Source: Chloroflexota bacterium
GTDB taxonomy: Bacteria > Chloroflexota > Dehalococcoidia > Lucifugimonadales > Lucifugimonadaceae
Direction of reading: 5' to 3'
Assembly (NCBI GenBank): GCA_009838175.1
Contig: VXSB01000003.1
Span: forward strand, 22,163-86,162
Length of the DNA stretch: 64,000 bases
The translations under genes were made by a program, and so were the position numbers. Below the pieces are notes generated by a model. The model did not search any database and was not told the origin of the DNA. It saw only the letters and a program-made list of their open reading frames with translations. Shown in pieces: positions 7,504-15,700 of this stretch. Positions within the stretch are counted from its first letter, which is position 1. Every line of letters starts with the position of its first letter.

Positions 7504-8820
7504 CTAAATCCGCCGCAACGCCAGTTGCCATACGGCTAGGGTTGCGACGATGGCTGCGATGCCGGCGACGATGAAGGCGAAGGGTGCGCCCCAGAGTTGA
7601 GCCAAGGTGCCCATTACTAGCGCGCCTAACGCCTGCGCGCCCCAGGTGAAGTTCATAAGGCTCATCACGCGTCCTCTGAAGGTGTCGGATGTGAGAGTCT
7701 GGACTACAGTGGTGCTCATGGTGCCTTTGACTACGGATAGTCCGCCTAGCAGACCGGCAATGGCGAGGGCGAAGATGAACAAGTCGACTGCGCCGAATGC
7801 GATGTAGCAGATGCCGACCGCGACTCCGCCGAGCGCGAGAAAGAGGGGCGGTTTAGATCGCGTTCCGATTAACGTGATTCCGAAGGTGCCGACCAATCCG
7901 CCGATACCGATGGCGAGGAGTAGTCGACCGTAGGTGGCTGTATCGCCGTTGTAGACCTCTTGGGTTACGACTGGAAGCAGCGTCTCCAACGGGGTTGCGA
8001 CGATGCCGATGATTACGCCGTAGCCGATGATTACAGCGATGGCGGATTCGCGCCGTACAAACTTGATGCCCTCCACCATGTCTCTTACGCGGGCGCGGGT
8101 AGTTGTTAATAAGCGGTTCCCCCTACGGGCACCCCCTGTGTTTTTGCTTTGCTGGGACCCCCTCTTAATCTCCCCCTGAGAGGGGGAGGGAGATGGGTTG
8201 CCTTGCGAAAGGGGCGTTGCTCCTGCAAAGTGCGGCTGGTGGTCCATGCGGAGCAGTGTGAGCACTGTAAGTACATAAGAGGCGGAGACGATGAAGAAGA
8301 GTCCTTCCATGCCGACGGCGGAGACTAGTGGGTGGAAGAGGGATGGTCCCAGAATCGCGGCGCCGCCGAATACGACGGAGTAGAGGGATATGGCGCTTGG
8401 CAGCTGTTCTCTGGGTACGAGCGATGCGACCATTGCGCCGCGGGTGGGGATGTCGAACGCCAACATTACGCCAGTAACGGCTGAGATGGTCAAGAGGTGC
8501 CATGCCTCGATCGTGTCGGTGGCTATCAACACTGCGGTGACCAATCCCGCGATCGCGAATAGGAAGCGGGTGAAGCGCAGGAGACGGAGACGGTTGACGG
8601 TATCTGCGACGACGCCTCCCCAGACCGAGAAGATCATCACCGGCGCCATCGTCGCGGCGGTTACCGAACCTAGAAGGATCTCCGACTCGGTGAGGGAGCG
8701 CATCAGCCATAGCCGACCATAGACGAGGGTCCACATGCCGACGTTGGAGAACGCGGCGGCGATCCAGAAGAGTCGGTACTCGCGGTAGCCGAAGACCGCA
8801 AAGCCGGTGCGTCTCAGCAC
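7504..8820 (-). CDS. MFS transporter (enterobactin-exporter/MFS_3-like) with repeat-derived central loop
   Basis: The protein (438 residues) has about ten to twelve membrane helices in two halves. FAVFGYREYRLFWIAAAFSNVGMWT at the N-terminus and the VSGV..DIPTRGAMVASLVPREQLPSA loop are typical of the EntS-like MFS_3 family of exporters. The central cytoplasmic loop between the two halves contains a proline/serine-rich stretch (NPSPSPSQGEIKRG, about 35 residues) encoded by a dispersed genomic repeat that keeps the frame open. That loop tolerates insertions, so the transporter is probably functional. It overlaps the Gfo/Idh gene upstream by 7 bp, so the two are likely co-transcribed. The substrate is unknown. 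Confidence 0.88.
   Translation of the reverse strand: MLRRTGFAVFGYREYRLFWIAAAFSNVGMWTLVYGRLWLMRSLTESEILLGSVTAATMAPVMIFSVWGGVVADTVNRLRLLRFTRFLFAIAGLVTAVLIATDTIEAWHLLTISAVTGVMLAFDIPTRGAMVASLVPREQLPSAISLYSVVFGGAAILGPSLFHPLVSAVGMEGLFFIVSASYVLTVLTLLRMDHQPHFAGATPLSQGNPSPSPSQGEIKRGSQQSKNTGGARRGNRLLTTTRARVRDMVEGIKFVRRESAIAVIIGYGVIIGIVATPLETLLPVVTQEVYNGDTATYGRLLLAIGIGGLVGTFGITLIGTRSKPPLFLALGGVAVGICYIAFGAVDLFIFALAIAGLLGGLSVVKGTMSTTVVQTLTSDTFRGRVMSLMNFTWGAQALGALVMGTLAQLWGAPFAFIVAGIAAIVATLAVWQLALRRI
8118..8225 (-). repeat. In-frame dispersed repeat inside the MFS transporter gene
   Basis: The DNA contains ACCCCCTCTTAATCTCC and CCCTGAGAGGGGGAGGGAGA, then TTGCGAAAGGGGCG. The intergenic copy at 11.5-11.7 kb is nearly the same, and its minus-strand reading also gives NPSPSPSQGEI. 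The reading frame of the MFS gene continues without stop through the repeat. Edges are approximate, judged from where transporter-like sequence resumes. Confidence 0.75.
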
Positions 8821-10100
8821 TCGACGATACCGGCTGCGAGGTCGATGTCGTCTTGGAATCTGCTCACTGCGCCAGACAACACGTCGTCGATGTTGACGGC
8901 CTGATTGGTCTCGCCAGACTCCATAACGCCGTACGCCAATGCCAGCGCGGCCATTCCTTCTATACTGCCAACCTCTGGCGACCTCCCATCTGCAACCGCT
9001 CCGGCCAGATCCATGTACTCGATGGCGAGTATCTTGGCGTCGATTTTGCGGAAGTCCATCTCGTACGACGACATCCGACGTTCGCCGTCCCAGAGGGTGG
9101 ATGTAACGTCGTCGATCTCGAAGTCGGGTACGAGGTCGAGAAGCGCGTCGCCTTCGACGGCAGTCCCGTCCGCTCGGACGATGCGCGGGCTGGTGCCTTG
9201 TCGGCTCGGAGGGCGGTAGAGCGTGCCTTCACTGCCAACGACTACGGAGTCGCCGAGGCTGTAGCCATGCGATGCGTCGGTGATGATGAGTTGACCGGCG
9301 GCACCGGACGCGAAGCGTATCGTAGCGAACGCGGTGTCGACCGCGTCCTGCTCGACGATATCGCCGACATCTTCGCCGCCAGCTTCTTTTCGATGCGTAT
9401 ACATCGCGGCGAGGCCTGGTGCTTGGTCTGACATTGGTCGCATGATGCGCTCGGGGTCGTTGACATCGGTTTCGGCGTAGACGCGGACGGCTGGTCCCAT
9501 TAAATAAAGGAGGAGGTCTGCGTTGTGCACTCCGGCGTCGAGGACGACCCCGCCGGCTTGATCTTTCTTTGCGCGCCAGACCGTGCTGTGCATCACGCCG
9601 CGATGCGCGCTGCTGATCGAGAAGTCGACCGCGAAGTACGGTTTGCCGATCGCGCCCGAATCGATCAGCGATTTGGCGAGTCGGTTCATCGGATCGCGTC
9701 TGAAGTTCTCCGAGATGGAGAGCACTTTGCCGGTTTCATGCTCGACCGACTGCATCATCCGACACGCCGTGAGCGTCAAGCCCATCGGCTTCTCGACCAT
9801 GACGTTAAGCCCGGAACGCATCGCCTCGATCGCCAAGACGTGGTGCGCCGGAGTGCTGGTGACGATATCGACGGCGTCGAGCGCGAGCGCGTCGGCTGCC
9901 TCTGCGAGGCTTGGGAAGACTGATGGCGTCTCGGGTGTCGATTCGGCGATAACGCTGGCGACGGCTTCTGCGGAATCAATATGCGGGTCGCATACTGCGA
10001 CCATGCGTACGTCGTCGAAATATTTTCGGAGCTCGATATAGCCGGTAGCGTGCCGCATGCCCATGCCACCAGCACCGACTAGGGCGATGTTCAGAGTCAT
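8814..10100 (-). CDS. Gfo/Idh/MocA family oxidoreductase
   Basis: The 428-residue protein starts with a Rossmann NAD(P)-binding motif (ALVGAGGMGMRHATGY). VMVEKPMGLT near residue 103 is the EKP signature of this family; its Lys is part of the catalytic site. A C-terminal alpha/beta substrate domain follows, with DAGVHNADLLLYLMG near residue 190. Members oxidise or reduce sugars, inositols or related cyclic compounds. It heads a two-gene unit with the MFS transporter, overlapping it by 7 bp, which suggests import or export of a related metabolite. Its start lies just beside the MITE-like repeat at 10122. Confidence 0.88.
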   Translation of the reverse strand: MTLNIALVGAGGMGMRHATGYIELRKYFDDVRMVAVCDPHIDSAEAVASVIAESTPETPSVFPSLAEAADALALDAVDIVTSTPAHHVLAIEAMRSGLNVMVEKPMGLTLTACRMMQSVEHETGKVLSISENFRRDPMNRLAKSLIDSGAIGKPYFAVDFSISSAHRGVMHSTVWRAKKDQAGGVVLDAGVHNADLLLYLMGPAVRVYAETDVNDPERIMRPMSDQAPGLAAMYTHRKEAGGEDVGDIVEQDAVDTAFATIRFASGAAGQLIITDASHGYSLGDSVVVGSEGTLYRPPSRQGTSPRIVRADGTAVEGDALLDLVPDFEIDDVTSTLWDGERRMSSYEMDFRKIDAKILAIEYMDLAGAVADGRSPEVGSIEGMAALALAYGVMESGETNQAVNIDDVLSGAVSRFQDDIDLAAGIVEC

Positions 10101-10121
10101 GGCTACAATGCTACGGGCTGT

Positions 10122-10247
10122 TTTGAACTATGATTTCGATGATTTTTTGATGATGGGCTATGATTTGGTGTTGCTCTCAGCGTGGCAGAGGTCCCGACAC
10201 TCGGCATCACAGTTCATCATTCGAAATCATGGCAATCATAGTTCAAA
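10122..10247. repeat. MITE-like inverted-repeat element, copy A1
   Basis: The element starts TTTGAACTATGATTTCGATG and ends CAATCATAGTTCAAA, so its ends are imperfect inverted repeats of about 45 bp; the whole 126 bp can fold into one long hairpin. A second near-complete copy is at 12409-12533 and a left-half copy at 11373-11413. The right end of A1 contains the ATG used by the downstream FAD oxidoreductase. Confidence 0.85.
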
Positions 10248-11383
10248 GACCAACCTCCACATCGCGCGTCGTTATCGTTGGTGGCGGGGTTATTGGGTGT
10301 ATGACGGCTTACTATTTGACGCGGGCGGGGGTTTCGGATGTGGTGGTTGTTGAGCGTGAGGGGGTTGCTTCGGGGGCTAGTGGGTACTCGGCGGGGATGC
10401 TGACGCCGTATTCGGGGTCTAATGATCCGGGGTTGCTGGCGCTTTCTAGTGCTTCGTTGGAGCTTCACGCGGAACTTGCCGAGGAGCTACCGGCGGTTAC
10501 CGGGATCGATCATGGGTACGACATGGTGCCGTATCTTCGTTGCACGTTTGCGGAGTCTGGTTACAACGAGGCTAGAAAGTTCATGGACGATCGCGTAGCG
10601 GATGGTCTCGAAGCTGAGTGGTTGACGGGTGAAGAGGCGCGGTCAGTGTGCGATTGGTTGAGTGATGAGGTTGAGGGGGCGTGTCTGACATCGATAGAAC
10701 CTTCTGTTGATTCGCGGCTGCTGACGAAGTCGGTGCTGAAGGCGGCTGAGATGGGGGGAGCGCGATTGGTGGATGGTGAGGTTGTGGGGATGGATTCCCG
10801 CCTGCGCGGGAATGACGTGGGCGTAGTCCTCGCTGATGGATCGACTATCGAGGCGGATGTGGTTGTGCTGGCGATGGGGCCTTGGTCGAAGAATGCGAGT
10901 GGCTGGCTGGGATACGAGATTCCTGTGGAGCCGCAGAAGGGTGAGCTTCTTTATATGTACACAGGAGGCGATCATCCGAAACCGCCGATGACGATGCACA
11001 ACATGGACGATGGCGGAGTGATCTTCCCGCGTCGCCTCTCGCCGACGATACTCGGTGCGACTAAAGAGGACGGCAAGGGTTACGATCGCGAGCCGTCGGA
11101 GTACGCTTGGGAGTTCATAATCCCGCGTGTCCAGCGACTTTCTCAGCGGATAGACAGGTCAGTGGTCTCGCATCAAACGGCGTGTCTGCGTCCGATGCCT
11201 TTGGACGGCAAGCCGTATGTGGGTCTTGCGCCAGGTTGGGAGAATGTCTACATCGCGTCTGGGCACTGGTCGGAGGGCGTCCACTACGGTCCCTTGACGG
11301 GCAAATCGATAGCGGAGTTGATCACGGATGGTGAGACGTCGACCGATATTTCGGCGATTGATGCGGGGCGGGTTGAACTATGA
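10229..11383 (+). CDS. FAD-dependent oxidoreductase, DAO/glycine-oxidase family
   Basis: This D-amino-acid-oxidase-type flavoprotein has the FAD-binding dinucleotide fold VVIVGGGVIGCMTAYYLTRAG at its N-terminus, followed by VVVVEREGVASGASGYSAGML, as in ThiO/glycine oxidase. Near the C-terminus, RPMPLDGKPYVGLAPGWENVYIASGHWSEG is the second flavin-contact region. I place the start at ATG 10229, inside MITE-like copy A1, not at 10160, because residues before it come from the repeat. The stop codon (GAA CTA TGA) lies inside repeat copy A3, so both ends of the gene come from the same repeat family. A further short palindromic repeat is translated in frame as DSRLRGND at 10.8 kb. No Shine-Dalgarno is visible. 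The substrate is unknown. Confidence 0.85.
   Translation: MAIIVQRPTSTSRVVIVGGGVIGCMTAYYLTRAGVSDVVVVEREGVASGASGYSAGMLTPYSGSNDPGLLALSSASLELHAELAEELPAVTGIDHGYDMVPYLRCTFAESGYNEARKFMDDRVADGLEAEWLTGEEARSVCDWLSDEVEGACLTSIEPSVDSRLLTKSVLKAAEMGGARLVDGEVVGMDSRLRGNDVGVVLADGSTIEADVVVLAMGPWSKNASGWLGYEIPVEPQKGELLYMYTGGDHPKPPMTMHNMDDGGVIFPRRLSPTILGATKEDGKGYDREPSEYAWEFIIPRVQRLSQRIDRSVVSHQTACLRPMPLDGKPYVGLAPGWENVYIASGHWSEGVHYGPLTGKSIAELITDGETSTDISAIDAGRVEL
10792..10816 (+). repeat. In-frame palindromic repeat inside the FAD oxidoreductase gene
   Basis: ATTCCCGCCTGCGCGGGAAT forms an 8-bp stem with a CTGC loop and is flanked by GG and GAC. It is a well-known type of dispersed bacterial repeat (compare Neisseria dRS3-like ATTCCC...GGGAAT units). 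Here it is translated as DSRLRGND. A sister copy with compensating stem changes lies at 11432-11460. Confidence 0.75.
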
Positions 11384-11413
11384 TTGCGATGATTTTTGAT
11401 GATGGGCTATGAT
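11373..11413 (+). repeat. MITE-like element, left-half copy A3
   Basis: TTGAACTATGATTGCGATGA and TTTTTGATGATGGGCTATGA match the left halves of copies A1 and A2. The right half is missing and other repeats follow directly. The TGA at 11381-11383 is the stop codon of the FAD oxidoreductase. Confidence 0.8.
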
Positions 11414-11431
11414 GCCCCTCGCCCCGGCCCC

Positions 11432-11460
11432 TCTGGATTCCGGCTTTCGCCGGAATGACG
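11432..11460. repeat. Palindromic repeat, intergenic copy
   Basis: ATTCCGGC-TTTC-GCCGGAAT (11437-11456) within CTGGATTCC...GGAATGACGA is the same repeat type as the in-frame copy at 10792. Its stem bases differ but still pair, indicating that the hairpin is conserved. Confidence 0.7.
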
Positions 11461-11528
11461 AAAGAAGGTGCCGGAAAGACGTAGGAAGGTGTGGGAATGA
11501 CGGTGGTGGTGCAGGCGCGTGGGTGTAT

Positions 11529-11686
11529 GAACCCCCTGCGTCTCGCTGCGCTTGACGCGTCCCCCTTTTGCTGACGCAAAAAGGGGAGGGCATCCCCCGC
11601 GGAACCCCCTCTGAATCTCCCCCTGAGAGGGGGAGGGAGAAGGATTCGCGTCCTCTTCGTTTCGCGAAAGGGGCGTGCCGATTTGG
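11529..11686. repeat. Composite G/C-rich dispersed repeat, intergenic copy
   Basis: The segment contains, in order: CCCCTGCGTCTCGCTGCGCT; CCCCCTTTTGCTGACGCAAA followed by AAGGGG; GGGCATCCCCCGCGG; the hairpin CTCCCCCTGAGAGGGGGAG; and TTTCGCGAAAGGGGCG. The modules recur singly or together at 8.1-8.2 kb (inside the MFS gene), 16.8 kb (inside the Mrr-like gene), 37.8 kb (inside mutS2) and 63.97 kb. Together with the A3 and ATTCC repeats it fills the 330-bp space between the FAD oxidoreductase and the antitoxin gene; no gene is evident there. Confidence 0.75.
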
Positions 11687-11713
11687 TGTAATCTGTACGA
11701 AGAGCATTGGATC

Positions 11714-11947
11714 ATGCAAAACACGCTGCACATCACCACGAAGGTATTGCCTGGCGGCAAGATCGAGATCGTAAACGAAAAGCTTCCAGTGGGGGAAGCG
11801 GTTGACGTTGTGGTTCGTCACGCCTCAGCCTCAGCGCGCCGCTCCGCAGTCGATATTCTGAACGAAGCACCCGGGCACCGTCTATTCAAGACGGCAGATG
11901 ACGTGAATTCCCTGCTGAAGGATGAACGTGCCTCGTGGGACAGCTGA
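11714..11947 (+). CDS. Probable antitoxin of a VapBC-like pair
   Basis: This 77-residue protein directly precedes and overlaps (13 bp) a PIN-domain toxin gene. The N-terminal part (HITTKVLPGGKIEIVNEKLPVGEAVDVVV) looks like the short beta-rich part of DUF2281/DUF104-type antitoxins. The C-terminus (KTADDVNSLLKDERASWDS) matches the helical tail ending in 'ERxSWD' that is frequent in antitoxins of VapC partners. I chose ATG 11714; the track start at 11675 adds 13 residues from repeat-flanking DNA. It should neutralise the toxin and bind its own promoter, by analogy with the family. Confidence 0.75.
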   Translation: MQNTLHITTKVLPGGKIEIVNEKLPVGEAVDVVVRHASASARRSAVDILNEAPGHRLFKTADDVNSLLKDERASWDS

Positions 11948-12372
11948 TCCTTCCTTCAAGCGGACCTGTCTATCTGGACACCAGCGGGTTCATCTACAGT
12001 GTGGAGCGCATCGAACCATATCACGGGTTGCTTGAGCCGATGTGGCGGCAGGCCCAGTCCGGACAGTTCACCATTGTGAGCAGCGATTTGGTGGTATTGG
12101 AGACCCTGGTCAAGCCTCTGCGTGATGGCGACAGAATCGTCGAGACGCTCTTCAGATCGTTATTCGACGCGATTGAGGTCAACTTGATCCCGGTGACGCG
12201 TGCTCTTTGGGAAGAAGCCGCCATTCTTCGTGCCGAAACTGGATTGAAGACGCCCGATGCAATTCACGCGGCTACAGCTCTGCGCGCCCAGTGCACTCTC
12301 TTTGTCACCAACGATGACGACTTTCGACGCGTTGAAGGCTTGCCAGTCGTTGTCTTGGATGATCTCGGATAA
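11935..12372 (+). CDS. PIN-domain ribonuclease toxin (VapC-like)
   Basis: The 145-residue PIN protein has the expected acidic residues: Asp in VYLDTSGFIYS, Glu in VVLETLVKPL, Asp in LKTPDAIHAATAL and Asp in FVTNDDDFRR. These coordinate the metal in VapC-type RNases, which cleave tRNA or other RNA. Its ATG lies 13 bp inside the antitoxin gene, the usual coupled arrangement. The pair sits between repeat copies A3 and A2, in the most repeat-rich part of the window, consistent with an acquired accessory module. The RNA target is unknown. Confidence 0.88.
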   Translation: MGQLILPSSGPVYLDTSGFIYSVERIEPYHGLLEPMWRQAQSGQFTIVSSDLVVLETLVKPLRDGDRIVETLFRSLFDAIEVNLIPVTRALWEEAAILRAETGLKTPDAIHAATALRAQCTLFVTNDDDFRRVEGLPVVVLDDLG

Positions 12373-12408
12373 CTGCGCCCAGTACCTCTATACGCCGCGC
12401 CGCATGTT

Positions 12409-12533
12409 TTTGAACTATGATTTCGATGATTTTTGATGATGGGCTATGATGTGGTGCTGCTCTCGGCGGGTCGGAGGTGCCTACGCTCACCATCACAGTT
12501 CATCGTTCAAAATCTTGGCGATCATAGTTCAAA
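12409..12533. repeat. MITE-like inverted-repeat element, copy A2
   Basis: This copy matches A1 (10122-10247) over its full length with scattered substitutions and one length change in a T-run, including the TTTGAACTATGATT start and ATCATAGTTCAAA end. It lies in the 346-bp gap between the toxin gene and the large surface-protein gene. The rest of the gap holds a likely promoter. Confidence 0.85.
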
Positions 12534-12586
12534 GGCGCAGGGGTGAAATCCTGTAGAATCTCTGCGAAAAGAGGCACGCCCATGTA

Positions 12587-12615
12587 TTGCGCGGTTTTGT
12601 GTACACTGGTATGAT
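12587..12615 (+). promoter_or_regulatory. Candidate sigma-70-type promoter of the surface-protein gene
   Basis: TTGCGC (12587-12592) and TATGAT (12610-12615) are separated by exactly 17 nt. The -10 matches consensus in five of six positions; the -35 is weak. The transcript would have a leader of about 100 nt before the GTG/ATG start near 12719, where AAAGGA provides a ribosome-binding site. Confidence 0.4.
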
Positions 12616-12718
12616 GTTTGCGTAAGTCGAAGAGGCGCGCGCTTGTTTCGATTCACGCGCGCATCAGACTGCTAACGACGGAATGGCGACAAGTCAAAGC
12701 TTGTAAAGGAAACACAAC

Positions 12719-15700
12719 GTGATGAAATCCCCTACATCACTGATTAGGTTCAGGAACGCGGTGGGCGTGATGCTGGCTATGTCGGCAATCTTCGCCGTCG
12801 TCGTAAGCACCATCTCTATGCCCGGCGACAGGGCGTTCGGGCAGACGGCGACCATGACCAACAGCGCGAAAGTTCAGGGCGCGTTAGATGCGTTGGAAGC
12901 AGCGGCGGCGGATCCTGACTTCAACGACAGCGTTGCCGGCGGCCAAACTTCGGACGGGAAGATCACTCAGTTGCAAGCTGCTGTGGCTGCGATCCCTACC
13001 AATATTGCACCTGACGCGGACAATAACGATGCCGCGGACGTGGACGACGACAATAACCCTCTTCCGAACTTCGCGATCGAAGTTGACAACCCTGGGTATG
13101 ACGCGGACGAGACCGCTGCTGAATATGCGGAAAAGATAAGCGCGAACGCAGCGCTAACTGACGGCGGCGGCAGTGCCGTGACCAACGGACTTAATGAGTA
13201 TCTATCTGACTTGGCCGCCGCGAGGTTAGCCACGGACGGTACCAGTGAGAGTGAAGCGTTGGCGGCGGCGAATACTGCCTTTACCGCGTTGAGGGGAGCC
13301 CTGTGGGACAGCGACACCGTTGCCGACACCGATGCGTTGGCACTATCTGATGCCACCAAGTCAACCTTGGACGGGTTGAACAACGGTTTGCTGACATCAA
13401 CCCCTGATGATCTAGCGGCTTTCAGGACATCAGTGGAAGACGCGCTGAAAAATGACGCGAACTGGTACCCGGAGGACCCTGCCACTGCCCTACCGACAGC
13501 AAATCTGACGGAAGCCGATGGCACTACTACGCTTGTCATTGCGGATCAGCTCAACGCGCTGTTCAATCCCAATACCGCCGATGACGGAACGGATGACACT
13601 GGTGCACTAGTCACCTTGACAGCCGCCCGAACTGCCGAGAGCACCGCGCTAGCTGGCGCGAAGGCAATACTCGAGGCCGTAAAGATGGCCGTTGATGGCG
13701 CTACCTTGCCTGCCGTTGACATGGCGATATACACAGCAGTTTCTCCCAGAACCACTGAGGCGGAGGAAAAAGCGGAAGCCGACATGCAACTGGCCACCGC
13801 TAAGATGCTGCTGATGGAGCTGGTAGGTCGATTGAATGCCAGCAACGCTGAAGAGTTCACCGCGTTCGACGAGCTTGCCGCTCTGAAGACAGCGTTGAGG
13901 GGAGGCATGGGAAGCATCCCATCGATCGGTGTGACGATGAAGAGGCTGGATGCGATAGAGACCGCGTTGCTGAAGAATAACGCGGAAGATCTAGCTGATA
14001 GTAGTGACGGCGCGGGTGACGGCGAGTTGTCTATGTTGAAAGACGACTCTCTAACCCACATCATCACGGCACTCGGCGAACTCTCCGATTTGGATGGAAC
14101 CGGCGCGCAGATGATGGCGATGCGAGACCTTGATGCATTGCTCACCGCGGTGGACAATTCGGTCATGAAGACCATGTTCACGGCGGATACTCCGGCTGGT
14201 GATCTGAGCACTGAGGCGATGGCCGTGAGTGACGCGTTGGCCGCGTTCGCGGCGGTCAAGACCGCTCTATTGGCTAAGCACGTCGACCCTGCAGATGTCG
14301 ATGCCGCCACCATGGCTTTGAACACAATCGCGGATGGCGATGTTGGAGCTGGTCTGAATGGCATTATCGAAGCCGCGGCGCCTCTCTTGAACACCGATCT
14401 GATTCCGGATGCCGAAGCTACGACTGCCTTTGACGAGAGTGCGTTGTTCACGGCATTGAAGTCCAGCATTTTGGCGAGTGCTCTCCCAGAGGAGCCAAGC
14501 GCTACGGATGCCGAAGTTACGGCCGCTGAACTGTCGATGGCGCTGGGGCTTACGCGTACAGAGCCTGATCCGGCGACCCCTGAAGACTCTGCTGACGATA
14601 CGTTGGCAACCAATGACTTCGCCGCGTTCCTGAATAATGTGGCGATGCTCGAAGACATCATCGATACGGTGGACATCACCGAAGGCACCACCGGCATTCA
14701 AGCTTCGACAGCCTTGGATGCTCTTGTCACCGCGTTGGAAGCTACTGTGAACACCAAGTTCAATGCTGCTGATACTGACAGTGGTGACACTGTAGTTCTC
14801 GATAACGCCAACGAAAGAGCTGAAGATTTCAGGAGTAGCACACTTGCTTATAACGACTTCTCAGCGGTGGCGGCATTGCAAGCCGCGTTGGGCGACTTGG
14901 ACGGTGGCGACCTCGACACGAAGGTCAAGACAGCGAGGGATGCGCTGATTGCGGCATACGACAACCGCGACGGACTGAATGCCGACGCCGAAGCTGAGAT
15001 CTCAACCGCGTATCAGGAGCTGATCAGCAAGGGCAGCACCCAGCACGCTTTCGCTCAGAAGGCCGCTCTGCTAGAGCTTAAGTCTGCGCTCGAGACTGCT
15101 GGCGACGACTCCAATGATTTGGAGATGGCGATCCAGAACGCTTTGACGACGCAGTCGCCTGAGCAACAGCAGGCGCAAGCGATGATCTCGCGCATCGAGC
15201 CGGCGATCCGCGGCGCTACGGTGTCCGGCGGTGACAAGGTCACGCTCGAAGTCAAGATCTACGGTCTGCAAAACGTTATGGACCAGAAGCTGGCATACGG
15301 TACGGACGGAGAAGCTGACACTGATGACGACCCGACGTTCGATTGGGGCAGCGCCTCATCCGACACCGGACCATCGATCACCTACACCGCTCCGAATTCG
15401 CCTGGTACGCACACGGTCACAGCATCGCTTGACTCCAACGAGTGCTACCACGCAGACAGCGATGAGCAGATGGAGAAGTGCTCGGCATCGTTCGAGATCC
15501 GAGTGCGCCGTCCGTCGGCTCCGCAACAGCCTGACCCGGCTCCGGTCAACCCGCCTGGTGACATTCCTGAGCTCCTAGCGGATGACGGTGGCAACCAGTA
15601 CGCAGTGTTCACGCCTGAAGAAGGCGGTACGTTCGACGCAGGCGAAGGCTACTCGATCACCGCTGCTGCTGGCGCGGTCCCGAACAACGAGTTCATCGGA

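Noticed and set aside
11322-11821. Minus-strand ORFs of 85-147 residues in the repeat cluster
   Set aside because: They are open because the repeats lack stops in this orientation, and have no start signals or domains; I treat them as repeat DNA. The same peptides appear in the MFS insert, which supports the repeat view.
13546-14697. A 383-residue minus-strand ORF, and other long antisense ORFs, under the surface-protein gene
   Set aside because: Its Ser/Ala/Val-rich translation is a shadow of the Ala/Asp-rich sense frame; no domain or ribosome-binding site was seen.
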